NCBI GenBank assembly: GCA_036429605.1
Contig: CM071590.1
Coordinates: forward strand, 4,092,001 to 4,156,000
Source: Cladobotryum mycophilum
Taxonomy: Eukaryota > Ascomycota > Sordariomycetes > Hypocreales > Hypocreaceae
Length of the DNA: 64,000 nt
Reading direction: 5' to 3'
Position 1 is the first letter of the stretch. Each line of letters opens with the position of its first letter. Of the stretch, positions 53,459 through 62,996 are shown in pieces. The translations under genes and the position numbers were made by a program. Below the pieces are notes generated by a model. The model was not told the DNA's origin. It was given only the letters and a program-made list of their open reading frames with translations, and did no database searches.

Positions 53459-55219
53459 ATGGGCTTTCTTCAAGATGTGGCGAGCCATCCGGCCGCCCAA
53501 GAGTTCTTCAACCTGGGATTAGGCACTCAGGTCGCCATTGCGGCCGCGAGCTTCATCGTGCTCTCCGTGGTGCTCAATGTTGCCCAGCAGCTGCTCTTCA
53601 GGAACCCCCACGAGCCACCCGTGGTGTTCCATTGGTTCCCCTTTATCGGCAGTACGATCACATACGGCATGGACCCCCCTACTTTCTTCAAGGAGAACCG
53701 CGAAAAGGTCAGTAAACACCCCCCTCCCTTTTCCAAATTGGTGATTGGAATGAGCACCGTCGGAGAGAGAGAGAAACTAACAAATTGCATTTTTTGCACT
53801 TTGCAGCACGGAGACGTCTTTACCTTTATCCTCCTCGGCAAGAAGACGACCGTTGCGGTGGGACCGGCTGGAAACGACTTTATCCTCAATGGCAAGCTCA
53901 AGGATGTCAACGCTGAAGAGATTTACACTGTCTTGACTACGCCCGTCTTTGGAAGGGATGTTGTATACGACTGCCCCAACTCCAAGCTGATGGAGCAGAA
54001 GAAGGTTAGTTTTGCCTTGCCGGAATCAAATGCGCTTCCGATCCTGCTGTTCAAGATTCTTGGATGCTAACAAAACGGCCAACAGTTCATCAAGATTGCT
54101 CTCACCACCGATGCTTTCCGCAGCTACGTCCCCATCATTTCTGACGAAGTCACCTCATACTTCAAGCGAGACGCCAGTTTCAAGGGCCAGTCCGGTGTTG
54201 TCGATATCCCCAAGAAGATGGCCGAAATCACCATTTTCACCGCCTCACACACCCTCCAGGGCAGCGCCATCCGCAACAAGTTCGACGAGTCTCTCGCTGC
54301 TCTGTACCACGATCTCGACATGGGCTTCACCCCCATCAACTTCATGCTCCACTGGGCCCCTCTCCCCTGGAACCGAAAGCGTGACCATGCTCAGCAGACT
54401 GTGGCCAAGATCTACATGGATACTATCAGGGATCGACGAGCCAACGGCGACAAGGACACTGAGCTCGATATCATGAAGCACATTATGAGCTCCAACTACA
54501 AGGATGGTGCCCCTGTTCCCGATCACGAAGTCGCACACATGATGATTGCTCTTCTCATGGCTGGCCAGCACTCCTCATCTTCTACTAGCTCCTGGATGAT
54601 GCTTCGTCTCGCTCAGAACCCCGACATTGTGGAAGAGCTTTACCAAGAGCAGATCAAGGTTTTGGGTTCTGACTTGCCTCCCCTGACATACGAGGATCTC
54701 TTCAAGCTGCCCCTGAACCAGGCCATTGTCAAGGAAACTCTCCGTCTGCATGCCCCTATCCACTCCATCATGCGTGCTGTCAAGCAACCCATGCCTGTTC
54801 CCGGTACCAAGTTTGTTATCCCCACCTCTCACGTCCTTCTTGCCGCCCCTGGTGTCAGCTCCTCCGACCCCGCCTACTTCCCCAACCCTGATGAGTGGGA
54901 TCCTCGCCGTTGGTTGGCCGGTTCTCCTAATGCCCCTACCTTGGTTCGCTCCGAGGAGGAAGAGGAGAAGGTCGATTACGGTTACGGTATCGTTAGCAAG
55001 GGTGCTTCTTCACCATACCTTCCCTTTGGCGCTGGTCGCCACCGATGCATTGGCGAGCAGTTCGCCAATGTTCAGCTCCAGACTATCATTGCCGAGGTCG
55101 TGCGCTTGTTCAAGCTGAGCAATGTTGACGGTGGAAACAGCCTTATCGGCACAGACTACGCCTCGCTCTTCTCCAGACCTCTTGAGCCTGCCAAGATCCG
55201 ATGGGAGAGGAGAAATTAA
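53459..55219 (+). CDS. cyp51: Sterol 14-alpha-demethylase, CYP51 (B-type)
   Basis: Three exons (53459-53707, 53807-54004, 54086-55219) encode 526 residues. The protein is an ER-anchored P450 that demethylates eburicol/lanosterol in ergosterol synthesis; it is the azole target. An N-terminal membrane anchor (about 24-48) is followed by PPVVFHWFPFIGSTITYGMDP. Other landmarks are the B-C loop AEEIYTVLTTPVFGRDVVYDCPN, the I-helix MAGQHSSSSTSSW, ExxR in KETLRLH (Glu366, Arg369), and heme loop FGAGRHRCIG with Cys470. Tyr123 and Tyr137, equivalent to Candida Y118 and Y132, are wild type. The start and overall sequence fit the fungal CYP51B paralogue; other paralogues are not in this window. The frame extends upstream of the ATG, but MGFLQDVASHPAAQ is the family start. 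Confidence 0.96.
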
Positions 55220-55948
55220 ATGATATTTGCGTTTCAGGCAAAAGGATTGGATTGGAAACATGAAAATGGGAGTTTCAAATGCATTGGAGGCGGATGTTTC
55301 TCTAACAATGAAGTCATAATGCCGGAGTTTATGGGATGGATGGGTATTGGAATGCATGGGAAACCAAACAAGTCGGGCATGATGATGGCTGCATGACCAA
55401 CCTTGTAAACTAATACTGTACTTAATTTGAGCCGCCAAACAAATCAGAAATGATAGACGAAAATAGAATCTATAAAAGAAGGCTTCTAGAAGCAGTAGTC
55501 GGTCCGGTTTGTGCATGTGAGCAAGTGAGTGAGTGAGTAAAAGAGGGTTTGCTCTGCTCTCTGGGGGGGCCATGTAATGAATAGTGGATGAATGAGACAA
55601 TCCATTGCGACGTCTGACGGACGTGTGTTACAATCTTGGATAAGCCGTGATATCCGATGACAACGGCTTCTCGGCATCTTTTTTTGAAATCTCGAATAAT
55701 TGTTAAATAACGAAATCGGATTGATTGATTGGATTCTTCACATGCAATATTTTTGGTTTCAGCAAATGCAGCCACAGCGACCCCTGGAGGAATCGCGACC
55801 AACTCAGGTGGTGTCAGCCGTTCAAGCCATCCTGCCACTCATATAACAGCCATAGCCCTCCAACAGCTCTTTTGGCCATCGTGTTGGGTGGCTGTTCGTT
55901 CCTCATTTCTTTATTTTCATTTTATCTTTTCACACAGCGAACGCGATA
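55220..55948. other. Intergenic
   Basis: 3' flank of CYP51 and promoter of the START-like gene. No supported ORF. Confidence 0.5.
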
Positions 55949-56867
55949 ATGGGCGAGAAATACGGCCCGTTTGTGCGACTTTGGGGCATTTTGCCGTCGC
56001 AAATGCCTGCGGATGGCGCACCCACTGAGGATATCGCACAGTTTGTTGGTTCTATTCTGGGCGAAGCTGTGCCCTTTGTCGGCGGACTGCCGGCCTCATC
56101 AGCGCCCAAGAACGGCGACGGGTCATGGAAACCAAAGGGGTGCAAGGCATTCGCCCACTCTGCTGCGCCGGTTCACTTGTATGAGCGAGTGGTGTCGACT
56201 GAGGACCTCGCATCGGTGGCTAAAGAGAATGATCTACCTCAGGCGAAAGGCGCAAAGGTGCGCGCGGAGACGTGGACCCTGAGACGGAGTGTTCATGAAG
56301 ATGTGGCGAAACCCGGGACGGCGTCTTGGGAGGAGTGGGCGCGGTATTTCAAGGAAGGGCATGCGGAGGCTGAGAAGGCGTTTACCCCTTCGGTGTTGAG
56401 CACGAAGATCAAGGCCAGGTGGGATTGCAACGGCGTCGAGGTGACGCTGGGAGACGATACGTGGGAGGACTTCTCGCTGAAGCTGGAGGAGTCGGTGCAC
56501 AAGATGCCCTCCCCCTAAGCAACCGCGTGTTCCCCGTGCTGCAGGTCATAGCCTCCGCCCGCGGCCGCCGCGAATTCATCGTGGTCCAAATCGCCGCCGT
56601 CCCGGAGGCGCCCTCCGGCGAAGAGACGAGGCCGGACGGGGCGCTGCGCGGCGCGTACACGAGCGTGGAGAGGTTCAGGGGGAAGAAGGGGGCAGCGGGG
56701 TGGAATGGGTCATGGGCACGGCGTCGGACGCGAGGGGCGTGCTGCCCGCTTGGGTGCAGAAGATGGCCGTGCCGGGGCAGATTGCCAAGGACGTGGATAT
56801 GTTTTTGGAGTGGGTCGTCAAGGAGAGGAAGAAGAAAGGGTCTTTATGGTCGCGGGTCTGTGAATAG
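55949..56867 (+). CDS. START-like DUF3074 protein (frame interrupted twice)
   Basis: ATG at 55949 (MGEKYGPFVRLWGILPSQMP). Frame 1 covers about 187 residues, with the ligand-domain-like segment LRRSVHEDVAKPGTASWEEWARYFKEGHAEAEKAFTPS. It then meets a stop right after a five-C run (56511-56515). The next frame continues naturally with PLSNRVFPVLQVIASARGRREFIVVQI and GAYTSVERFRGKK. A second switch at a five-G run (56688-56692) leads to GVEWVMGTASDARGVLPAWVQKMAVPGQIAKDV and ends at 56867. Adding one base at each run gives 921 nt (306 residues). This order (conserved SNRVFP, VERF, EW-MGTASDARG-LP-WVQ) matches fungal DUF3074/START-like proteins, which are presumed lipid binders. Confidence 0.75.
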
Positions 56868-57309
56868 ATGGAAAAGAGAGGCACGAGTGGGGTTGGCTGG
56901 TTAGTTGGTTGGTTGGTTGGGGGTATATTGAAGAGGGATCTGGGTGTTTCAACATATGGGAAGGGAAGGGGAGGTCAAATGCATTTTATACGATATTCAA
57001 ATATTAATAACATACAAGGACAGATAACTCAGGTTTAATATGAAAGTACTTGATCTTATTCACTAAATGAATTGGATTGACATCATCGGAAGAGATATTG
57101 GCAGGAAGGGTGGTGGACTACGAGGCGCCTGCCTTCCTCATCTTGTCGACAACAACGTTCAAGGAAGGAGCCAGGAGTTTCATTCCCAAAGCTAGAACAA
57201 TAGGACTTCTTCATCTCTTGATCTTCGTCCATCTTCCATCTGCTCAAACTGAACCCAGAAGAGAGAACCAGCCCAGTCCATAACTGCTCGTCATCTCGAC
57301 CCCTTCATC
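56868..57309. other. Intergenic
   Basis: 3' flank of the START-like gene with a GGTT repeat at about 56892-56921, then the promoter of the coiled-coil gene. No gene. Confidence 0.5.
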
Positions 57310-58326
57310 ATGATCACAAGAAGACGTCGTTCCGTCCCTCCTCCCGGCCCTCCATCCAGCGACCAGATCCAAGGAGGTGTAGGAGGAAGAGAAGTAGTAA
57401 CCACCATAGCCACCATTCCATCACCATCCTCCCTCCCCGCCACACAACCCCTCCCCAACCTCAACCTCGAACGACCCTCCAAACCCCCGTCCAAACTCCT
57501 AACCCACGCCGACGCTCTCGCTCGCATGACCCTCGAGCTCAACCTCCGCGCCGTCACCACCCAGGCCGACCGCCTCGAGAAGGACCTCAAGGCCCTCGTC
57601 CTGTGCACTGCCCAGGACAAGGCGTTCCGCGAGAGCCACGAGAGCCGCCTGCAGGACATGTGGCACGAGATCCTGGCCGTCAAGAACCGCATGAGTGGGT
57701 TCCAGGAGGAGAGCAAAGAAGACTACGAGAGGTGCCAGAGGGACATGAGCCACTCGATAGAGCAGGTGAGGGAGGAGATGAGCCAGCTCAAGAGCCTGGT
57801 GGATGACGTGACGGCCACGCTGGATCGCTTGCCCACGGTGGCGGAGGCGGACTCGCAGTTGGAGAGTCTGCAGACGCAGACGACGGTATCGACAAGCGAC
57901 CTGCAGGGAAAGACCCAACCCCGTATGTATTACCAAGAGCGACGCTTTGCCCTCTGGTTATCTGCGCAGAGGACTGACTGTGTAAAAGCAGCAGATCAGT
58001 CCCCCCAAGCCACCATAAAGCGACGCATCCGGGAAGCCCTCAACTCAACCCGTCGCTGGAACCGTGATCATAAAACCACCGCCCTCAGTGACGCCGCTTT
58101 TACCGCCAACTATCTCAAGCAGCAGTCTAAGCGTGACCCGATCATGGCAGTCTTTATCCAGCGGGCCATACAAAGACGTATACAGCGTAGCCGTCGACCG
58201 CGAACCAAGACGCGGCCTCAGAATCTGGAGCAGTTTTGCCAGGACGTGACTTGGACGGATGTCATTGAAACGGTCGAGGAAGCCTTGGTGGGGGACCAAG
58301 TCAGGGCTGTAAAAGCTTTGCGGTGA
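57310..58326 (+). CDS. Coiled-coil protein, unknown function
   Basis: A 338-residue open frame from ATG at 57310. The N-terminal 70 residues are Pro/Ser-rich. A long coiled coil runs about 65-200 (LEKDLKALVLCTAQDKAFRE, then REEMSQLKSLVDDVTATLDRL). The C-terminal about 110 residues are basic and helical (RRIREALNSTRRWNRDHKTT; AIQRRIQRSRRPRTK). A canonical intron could be removed from inside the frame: donor GTATGT at 57923, CTGAC branch, acceptor GCAG ending 57991. It is 69 nt, a multiple of three, so both forms stay open and the spliced protein would have 315 residues. I do not recognise the family. Confidence 0.65.
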   Translation: MITRRRRSVPPPGPPSSDQIQGGVGGREVVTTIATIPSPSSLPATQPLPNLNLERPSKPPSKLLTHADALARMTLELNLRAVTTQADRLEKDLKALVLCTAQDKAFRESHESRLQDMWHEILAVKNRMSGFQEESKEDYERCQRDMSHSIEQVREEMSQLKSLVDDVTATLDRLPTVAEADSQLESLQTQTTVSTSDLQGKTQPRMYYQERRFALWLSAQRTDCVKAADQSPQATIKRRIREALNSTRRWNRDHKTTALSDAAFTANYLKQQSKRDPIMAVFIQRAIQRRIQRSRRPRTKTRPQNLEQFCQDVTWTDVIETVEEALVGDQVRAVKALR

Positions 58327-58817
58327 CAGAAGCGGGATGATCATATCTGTCATGCGATGTATTATAACGATGTGCCTATAGTCGAATCTGTTGAGAAGTG
58401 ACATGTCATCACTACCGGTTGATAATAAATAGAGAGTGAATTTAGAAACTGGATCATTTCATCTACCCATTCTCATCTGCTGAACCCAACTTCATGATAT
58501 ATAAAACGAAATAGAACCTAGGGACATCATCAATATCAAGCATCCCATGGTTGCCAGCTTAACCCTGCCAATAAAGCAATAAGTAACAAAAAAACTCCAT
58601 TCCTCGCCGTCCTAATGCCCGAGTCTTTCCCTTTTGGCTGATCCGAACCGTAAAACGCCTAGCCATGCCCTGCGTACTATTGCTTGCCCTTCCTTGCTCA
58701 CCCGCCCTCCAAAATAGGGAAAGGAAGCAACTATACTGGTGGAAAAAAATTATAAAGACAAGTACGACTTTTTGATTTGATGAATGCTCCGTAGAAAATA
58801 AAAAGGGGTTTTTTTTA
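58327..58817. other. Convergent intergenic region
   Basis: 3' flanks of the coiled-coil gene (+) and TAF7 (-). No gene. Confidence 0.5.
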
Positions 58818-60412
58818 TTAGTCATCAGCCTCGAGGCCAATGGATGATAACTTGAGGGCAATTTCCGACTTGAGCTGTTTAATTTGGTTGTCGAGACGTG
58901 TGCGCAAGATCTTGTTCTGTGTGCGTTCAAAGTCTGCTATGCGGAGAGCGAGCTGCTTCTTCAGGTCGTTGATGATGTCCTTGACGCCTTGTTCCTCGTC
59001 ACGGGCCGCGCGCTGGTCTTCGTCCAGATCTTCGTCGTCGTCGTCATCATCGTCGTCATCTTCTTCTTCTTCTTCATCCTCCTCTGACTCATCTGCCTCG
59101 ATACTCTGCTGCAGGGCATTGGGCGCGGGAGTTTCGACTTGGGTGGTCATTGGCGTGGCACTGTCCATGCCTGTGGCTGGCGTATCGGCCATGAACTCGT
59201 CGGCAAAGGCAGCTTCCAAATCAGCTTCAAGATCGTTGTCCTCTCCCATCTCCTCGCCGTCTTGGGTGCCAAAGTAGCCCATGGTCTCGTCCATTTCACC
59301 CTCGGCATCTTCGTCGGCACCGTCATCGTCATCGGGATCGCCTTTGCGCTCATCGACCCATTCCCACTTGGTAGAAGCGCACTTAGCATCTTCGCCAAGT
59401 AACCGCTCAACTTCTGCTTCTTTATCCTCAATCTCCTTGCGGCTGATGGTCTTGGCGAATCGTCGATGGACACAGTCGTGCATCGGTGGCGTGAGGCCAT
59501 GTGGCCACTTGAAGCTGCTGTCGAGGATGCTGGGCAATGGAATATGCCTCGCCTCCTCTTCGCTCTTAACTTGTTGGAAGACGAATAGCATTTGACAGAT
59601 ATCGGCAGACTTCATCAACGACTTGCGGTCCCACGTTTTCATCGACTCGGTAATGGTAGGAAGATCAACCATCACAGCGGCAAAAGGCTGACCCTTTACG
59701 GTAACGACTCCCCTCCTTGAGTCCTCCTCGAAAAATCTCATGTATAAATCCGCACCGCCCATGGCCTTGGGCACACCGATCTTGCCATTCTCCATGCACC
59801 AGCGTACGTAGTCGCAGTGCTCCCCCGGCAACATGCGTAGAACGAATTGCTCCTCGATAGCCGGATCAACCTCGTTGTCGCTGGCTTCCGAGTCATATCC
59901 ATCTCCGGGTGGGTGTACAGGCGGACGACCTCGAGGCTTAACCACTAGTTGAGTTGGTCCCGCCTTGGATCCCCCTTCTTCACTCCGCCCATCTTCACGA
60001 TGGGCTTGATCTTGATCTTTGTCGCCGGGGGTTGTCCCATCCCCTTGCTGAACGGTCCCTTGATCTTGGCCTTTGTCGTTCCATTGAGCGGAGCTTCGTC
60101 CTCCTCGTCGCTGCGCGGGCGCTTCTTGCTCTCCACGAGCTTCTGGGTCGGCTTCGGCTGGCGTCCCGCCTTAGTTATCACCGGAGGCTTCTCTACGGCT
60201 GGCGTGGGAGGCTGCGAGGAGCTGATCTTGAGCTTCACTTTTCGCGGTGCGCCGTCGCCGGGCGTCGTCAAGGGGGTCGTCTTCTTGGTTGCTGATGTCG
60301 CCGACGCGCTTTCGCCGACAAAGGACGAAGACCTGCTCACGTTGATCTTGAGGCGCGGCTTTGGCGGCGGAGGAGCCGCGCCAGCATCGGCGCCTAAATT
60401 GGGCGCAGACAT
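58818..60412 (-). CDS. taf7: TFIID subunit TAF7 (frame interrupted)
   Basis: ATG at 60412 (MSAPNLGADAG). The first about 147 residues are a basic Pro/Lys-rich leader. The frame then breaks at a five-G/C run (59971-59975). The next frame carries KAGPTQLVVKPRGRPP and the TAFII55 N-terminal domain: EEQFVLRMLPGEHCDYVRWCMENGK, RRGVVTVKGQPFAAVMVDLPTITESMKTWDRKSLMKSADICQMLFVF. A long acidic region with a run of Glu/Asp and a C-terminal coiled coil (KKQLALRIADFERTQNKIL) end at 58818. One added base gives 1,596 nt (531 residues) and turns VKKGDPRRDQLN-stop into VKKGGSKAGPTQ. TAF7 binds TAF1 in TFIID and controls its activity in RNA polymerase II initiation. Confidence 0.9.
59034..59090 (-). repeat. 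Trinucleotide repeat coding the TAF7 acidic run
   Basis: CGT/CAT/CTT triplets on the plus strand encode consecutive Asp and Glu residues in TAF7. The tract is an in-frame microsatellite and could vary in length. Confidence 0.75.
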
Positions 60413-61163
60413 GGCGTTGGTTTGTCAATCTCTTTGGCGATCGTAAAGGGTGATTGATGGATGGTTTGGATGTGGGAGAGGGGGAGAAGGGCAGAAATGT
60501 TGGGCTTATGGAATGGTCAAGCGCGAAGTGCGCAGTGACTTTCTCTGCTACTTTCTTAGGATCTCAAGGTTAGGAGCTTGCATATGCGGCAACTACTATC
60601 CATCCATGCACTAGCCGATGGCCAATGGAAAGTTGGGCGTAGCTTTTTCAGGGAGCTGTGGGGCTCCATTGCATCACTCATCCATTGTTTCAACCCAACT
60701 ACCTCTCTGTATAGTAATAAGAGCCTTCCATACTGTCTAAGCCGAGTGCTACCTCTACACACGACATAAAATAATTACCATATTTTTACAAGTTATGGAT
60801 ATTTAGTAAAGTTTCGTTTATTGTTACTTTTAAGAGGGAATCTTTGTTTTAAGAAAAATTCATTCACCACTCTTCACATCATACATGTTGAGTCAAACTC
60901 CCCCAATCACGAGTTAAGAAAACTGCACCCTTCGTATAAACGACGAACAAGAAAGATGGAATTCCAGTAAACAACGCATTGATTTGTCTTGGGGATATAA
61001 CATTTAAAGTGAAAATCATGAAATCCTTCCCAAAACGCCTTGCTATGCCCAAATAATAGTAATAATAATGCTTGATTGGAGATGCGCCACCTCGATTCGG
61101 CCGCCTCACCACCAGGAATGAAATTACAGGTCGTTGGTTCAAGTCATCAACATCAAATGAACA
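60413..61163. other. Intergenic
   Basis: TAF7 promoter on the left, 3' flank of the glycosyltransferase-like gene on the right. The part from 60770 to 60890 is AT-rich. No supported ORF. Confidence 0.5.
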
Positions 61164-62996
61164 CTACCAGTTCATCCACCCCCACTGATAGTCTCCGTCA
61201 ATATTCACCCAACCCCCTTTTTGAATTCCTGCTTCCCATCCCATCATCACAGCGAGCATCCTACAGCCCATGGCACTAACTGCACATACCGCATGATCAC
61301 TTGCCCCAGCAAGGACAGCCAAATCAATCATGTATGCTCGTCCAACGTAGCTGCGTAGCTTCAATGTCAGCTCTGAAGGTGCCTCGCGGCCTGATCCCCC
61401 ATTCGTCTTCTTCCCACCAGACGGCGCATTGTTGGCATTATTCTTGTGACTAGAACCAAGGTTCCAAAACATGGAGCCAAAGAAGCCACCCTCCCACCCA
61501 AACTCTTCTTCCTTGAACTGGTGGAGCACACGAGGGTCTAGCTTGACTTCTTTGGCAGGTTCTTTCGAAGATAAAAGGATACGCTCTTGGGCACGCAACG
61601 CACCCACAAACTCGGGCTGCTTATGCACCATCGGATCGTCAGAAGCAATTATGGTAATGGCCTTGTTTGTAGCCGACTCCTTCCCAGTTGCATTATAGTA
61701 CGCATCTGCAAGATATTGGGCCTTGTTGAGGAAAACCTCAGACGGCATATAAGTGCTTTGGTACTGATACTCGAGAGGATGTTGGTCTCCATGCCGGATG
61801 TGAAGGCCAATAATGGGAGCATCAGCAGCCTTGGACTTTTCTTTTAGCTCCTTGATTCGGTTGCCGATGTACCCTTTGTCTTCTTTGTTGATCAGGAAGA
61901 GAGCCTTGTAGCCAGTTCTCGCAAGCTCAAAGAGATCATGCAGATCATTCTTCGCACCCGTAGCCCTGTGGTGCTTGGTCATCAATGCTGGCAAGACATC
62001 TCTCAAAGTGACGCTGGAGACTACCAGGTGCTTGGCTTGTGCCGGGCAAGGAACCATCTGGTGGCGTGGGGGAGGTCGGCAGTTGGGTAGTGGAGGTGGC
62101 TGGAAGATGCCCGTATAAGCACCGTAGGCCCACCGGGAGTCATCAATGAAGAAGGCTCTCTTCTGCTGCTTGGCTATTCCATAAAGCATCCACATATTCA
62201 TAATCGCAGGCCCAAGTCCAGCATCCGGACTCTCGAGAACATAAGTCAAGGAGGTTTTGCAAACAGGCAAACCAGCCATAGATTCCCAATTCAGGCCAAC
62301 AAAGTTGCCCGTCTTCTTAGCAGGATTCGCCTTGCCAACCGTCGGCAGCAAGCCTGCCTTTTCTGCTTCATCGACATCGACAAAATAGGGATCCGAAGCG
62401 TCGTGATTCATTTTATCCGAATCTGACAAGGGTCCCTTGCCATGAAGCTCCCTTGCATGAGCAGAGACCTCGCGACACCGACTGCCCATCCCTTCGTATT
62501 CCGCAATGGACAGAGGAAAGTCGCGATCATGGGGAATGGCAATGGTCCATTTTGACTTGGTATGACCGTGACTGGCCACTATCGGTGTAGGAAAATCAGG
62601 TATGGCGTCCTGCCCAACCATTTCGAATCCATCGTCATTTGCGAACTGTGGCCATATAGCTATGATGGAGTCACGGTTCCGAAACACGTATCCCAGCAAA
62701 TAAGACGTCAAAAGAAGGGCGGTTAGATACACTAGATAACGCAAGACTCGACTTGGTCGAGATGCTATTATTCGAGTTGGTGATTTCTTTGGCCTGGGTA
62801 ATAGAGCTGGGAGACTCGGCGACGGCGGTGGGGAGAAGAAGAGGTGGTTGAAGTTGAATCGGGAAGACGTTGACGAGAGCGGTCCGGCGTAGCGCTCGTG
62901 ATTGTTGTATGACGCCGCCCGTCGAAGGTTGATTCTTGGAGGCGCGACTATAACCTTGGCATGGGCCGAGTGAGAGAGATCCAACGGAGGAGGCAT
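61164..62996 (-). CDS. Type II membrane glycosyltransferase-like protein (fucosyltransferase-type)
   Basis: A 610-residue single-exon protein from ATG at 62996 (MPPPLDLSHSAHAKVIVAPP); the upstream frame begins only with GTG. A cytosolic Pro/Ser/Arg-rich head of about 85 residues precedes one membrane helix (about RYLVYLTALLLTSYLLGYVF). A large lumenal domain follows, the usual Golgi type II layout. The segment IIGLHIRHGDQHPLEY, preceded by GYKALFLINKED, resembles the donor-binding HxRxxD region of GT23/O-fucosyltransferase-like folds. Other landmarks are MWMLYGIAKQQKRAFFIDDSRWAYGAY, ITIIASDDPMVHKQPEF and SYVGRAYMIDLAVLAGASDHAVCAVSAMGCR. The last matches the acceptor-side end of that fold. The sugar and acceptor are unknown. 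Intact frame. Confidence 0.78.
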   Translation of the reverse strand: MPPPLDLSHSAHAKVIVAPPRINLRRAASYNNHERYAGPLSSTSSRFNFNHLFFSPPPSPSLPALLPRPKKSPTRIIASRPSRVLRYLVYLTALLLTSYLLGYVFRNRDSIIAIWPQFANDDGFEMVGQDAIPDFPTPIVASHGHTKSKWTIAIPHDRDFPLSIAEYEGMGSRCREVSAHARELHGKGPLSDSDKMNHDASDPYFVDVDEAEKAGLLPTVGKANPAKKTGNFVGLNWESMAGLPVCKTSLTYVLESPDAGLGPAIMNMWMLYGIAKQQKRAFFIDDSRWAYGAYTGIFQPPPLPNCRPPPRHQMVPCPAQAKHLVVSSVTLRDVLPALMTKHHRATGAKNDLHDLFELARTGYKALFLINKEDKGYIGNRIKELKEKSKAADAPIIGLHIRHGDQHPLEYQYQSTYMPSEVFLNKAQYLADAYYNATGKESATNKAITIIASDDPMVHKQPEFVGALRAQERILLSSKEPAKEVKLDPRVLHQFKEEEFGWEGGFFGSMFWNLGSSHKNNANNAPSGGKKTNGGSGREAPSELTLKLRSYVGRAYMIDLAVLAGASDHAVCAVSAMGCRMLAVMMGWEAGIQKGGWVNIDGDYQWGWMNW

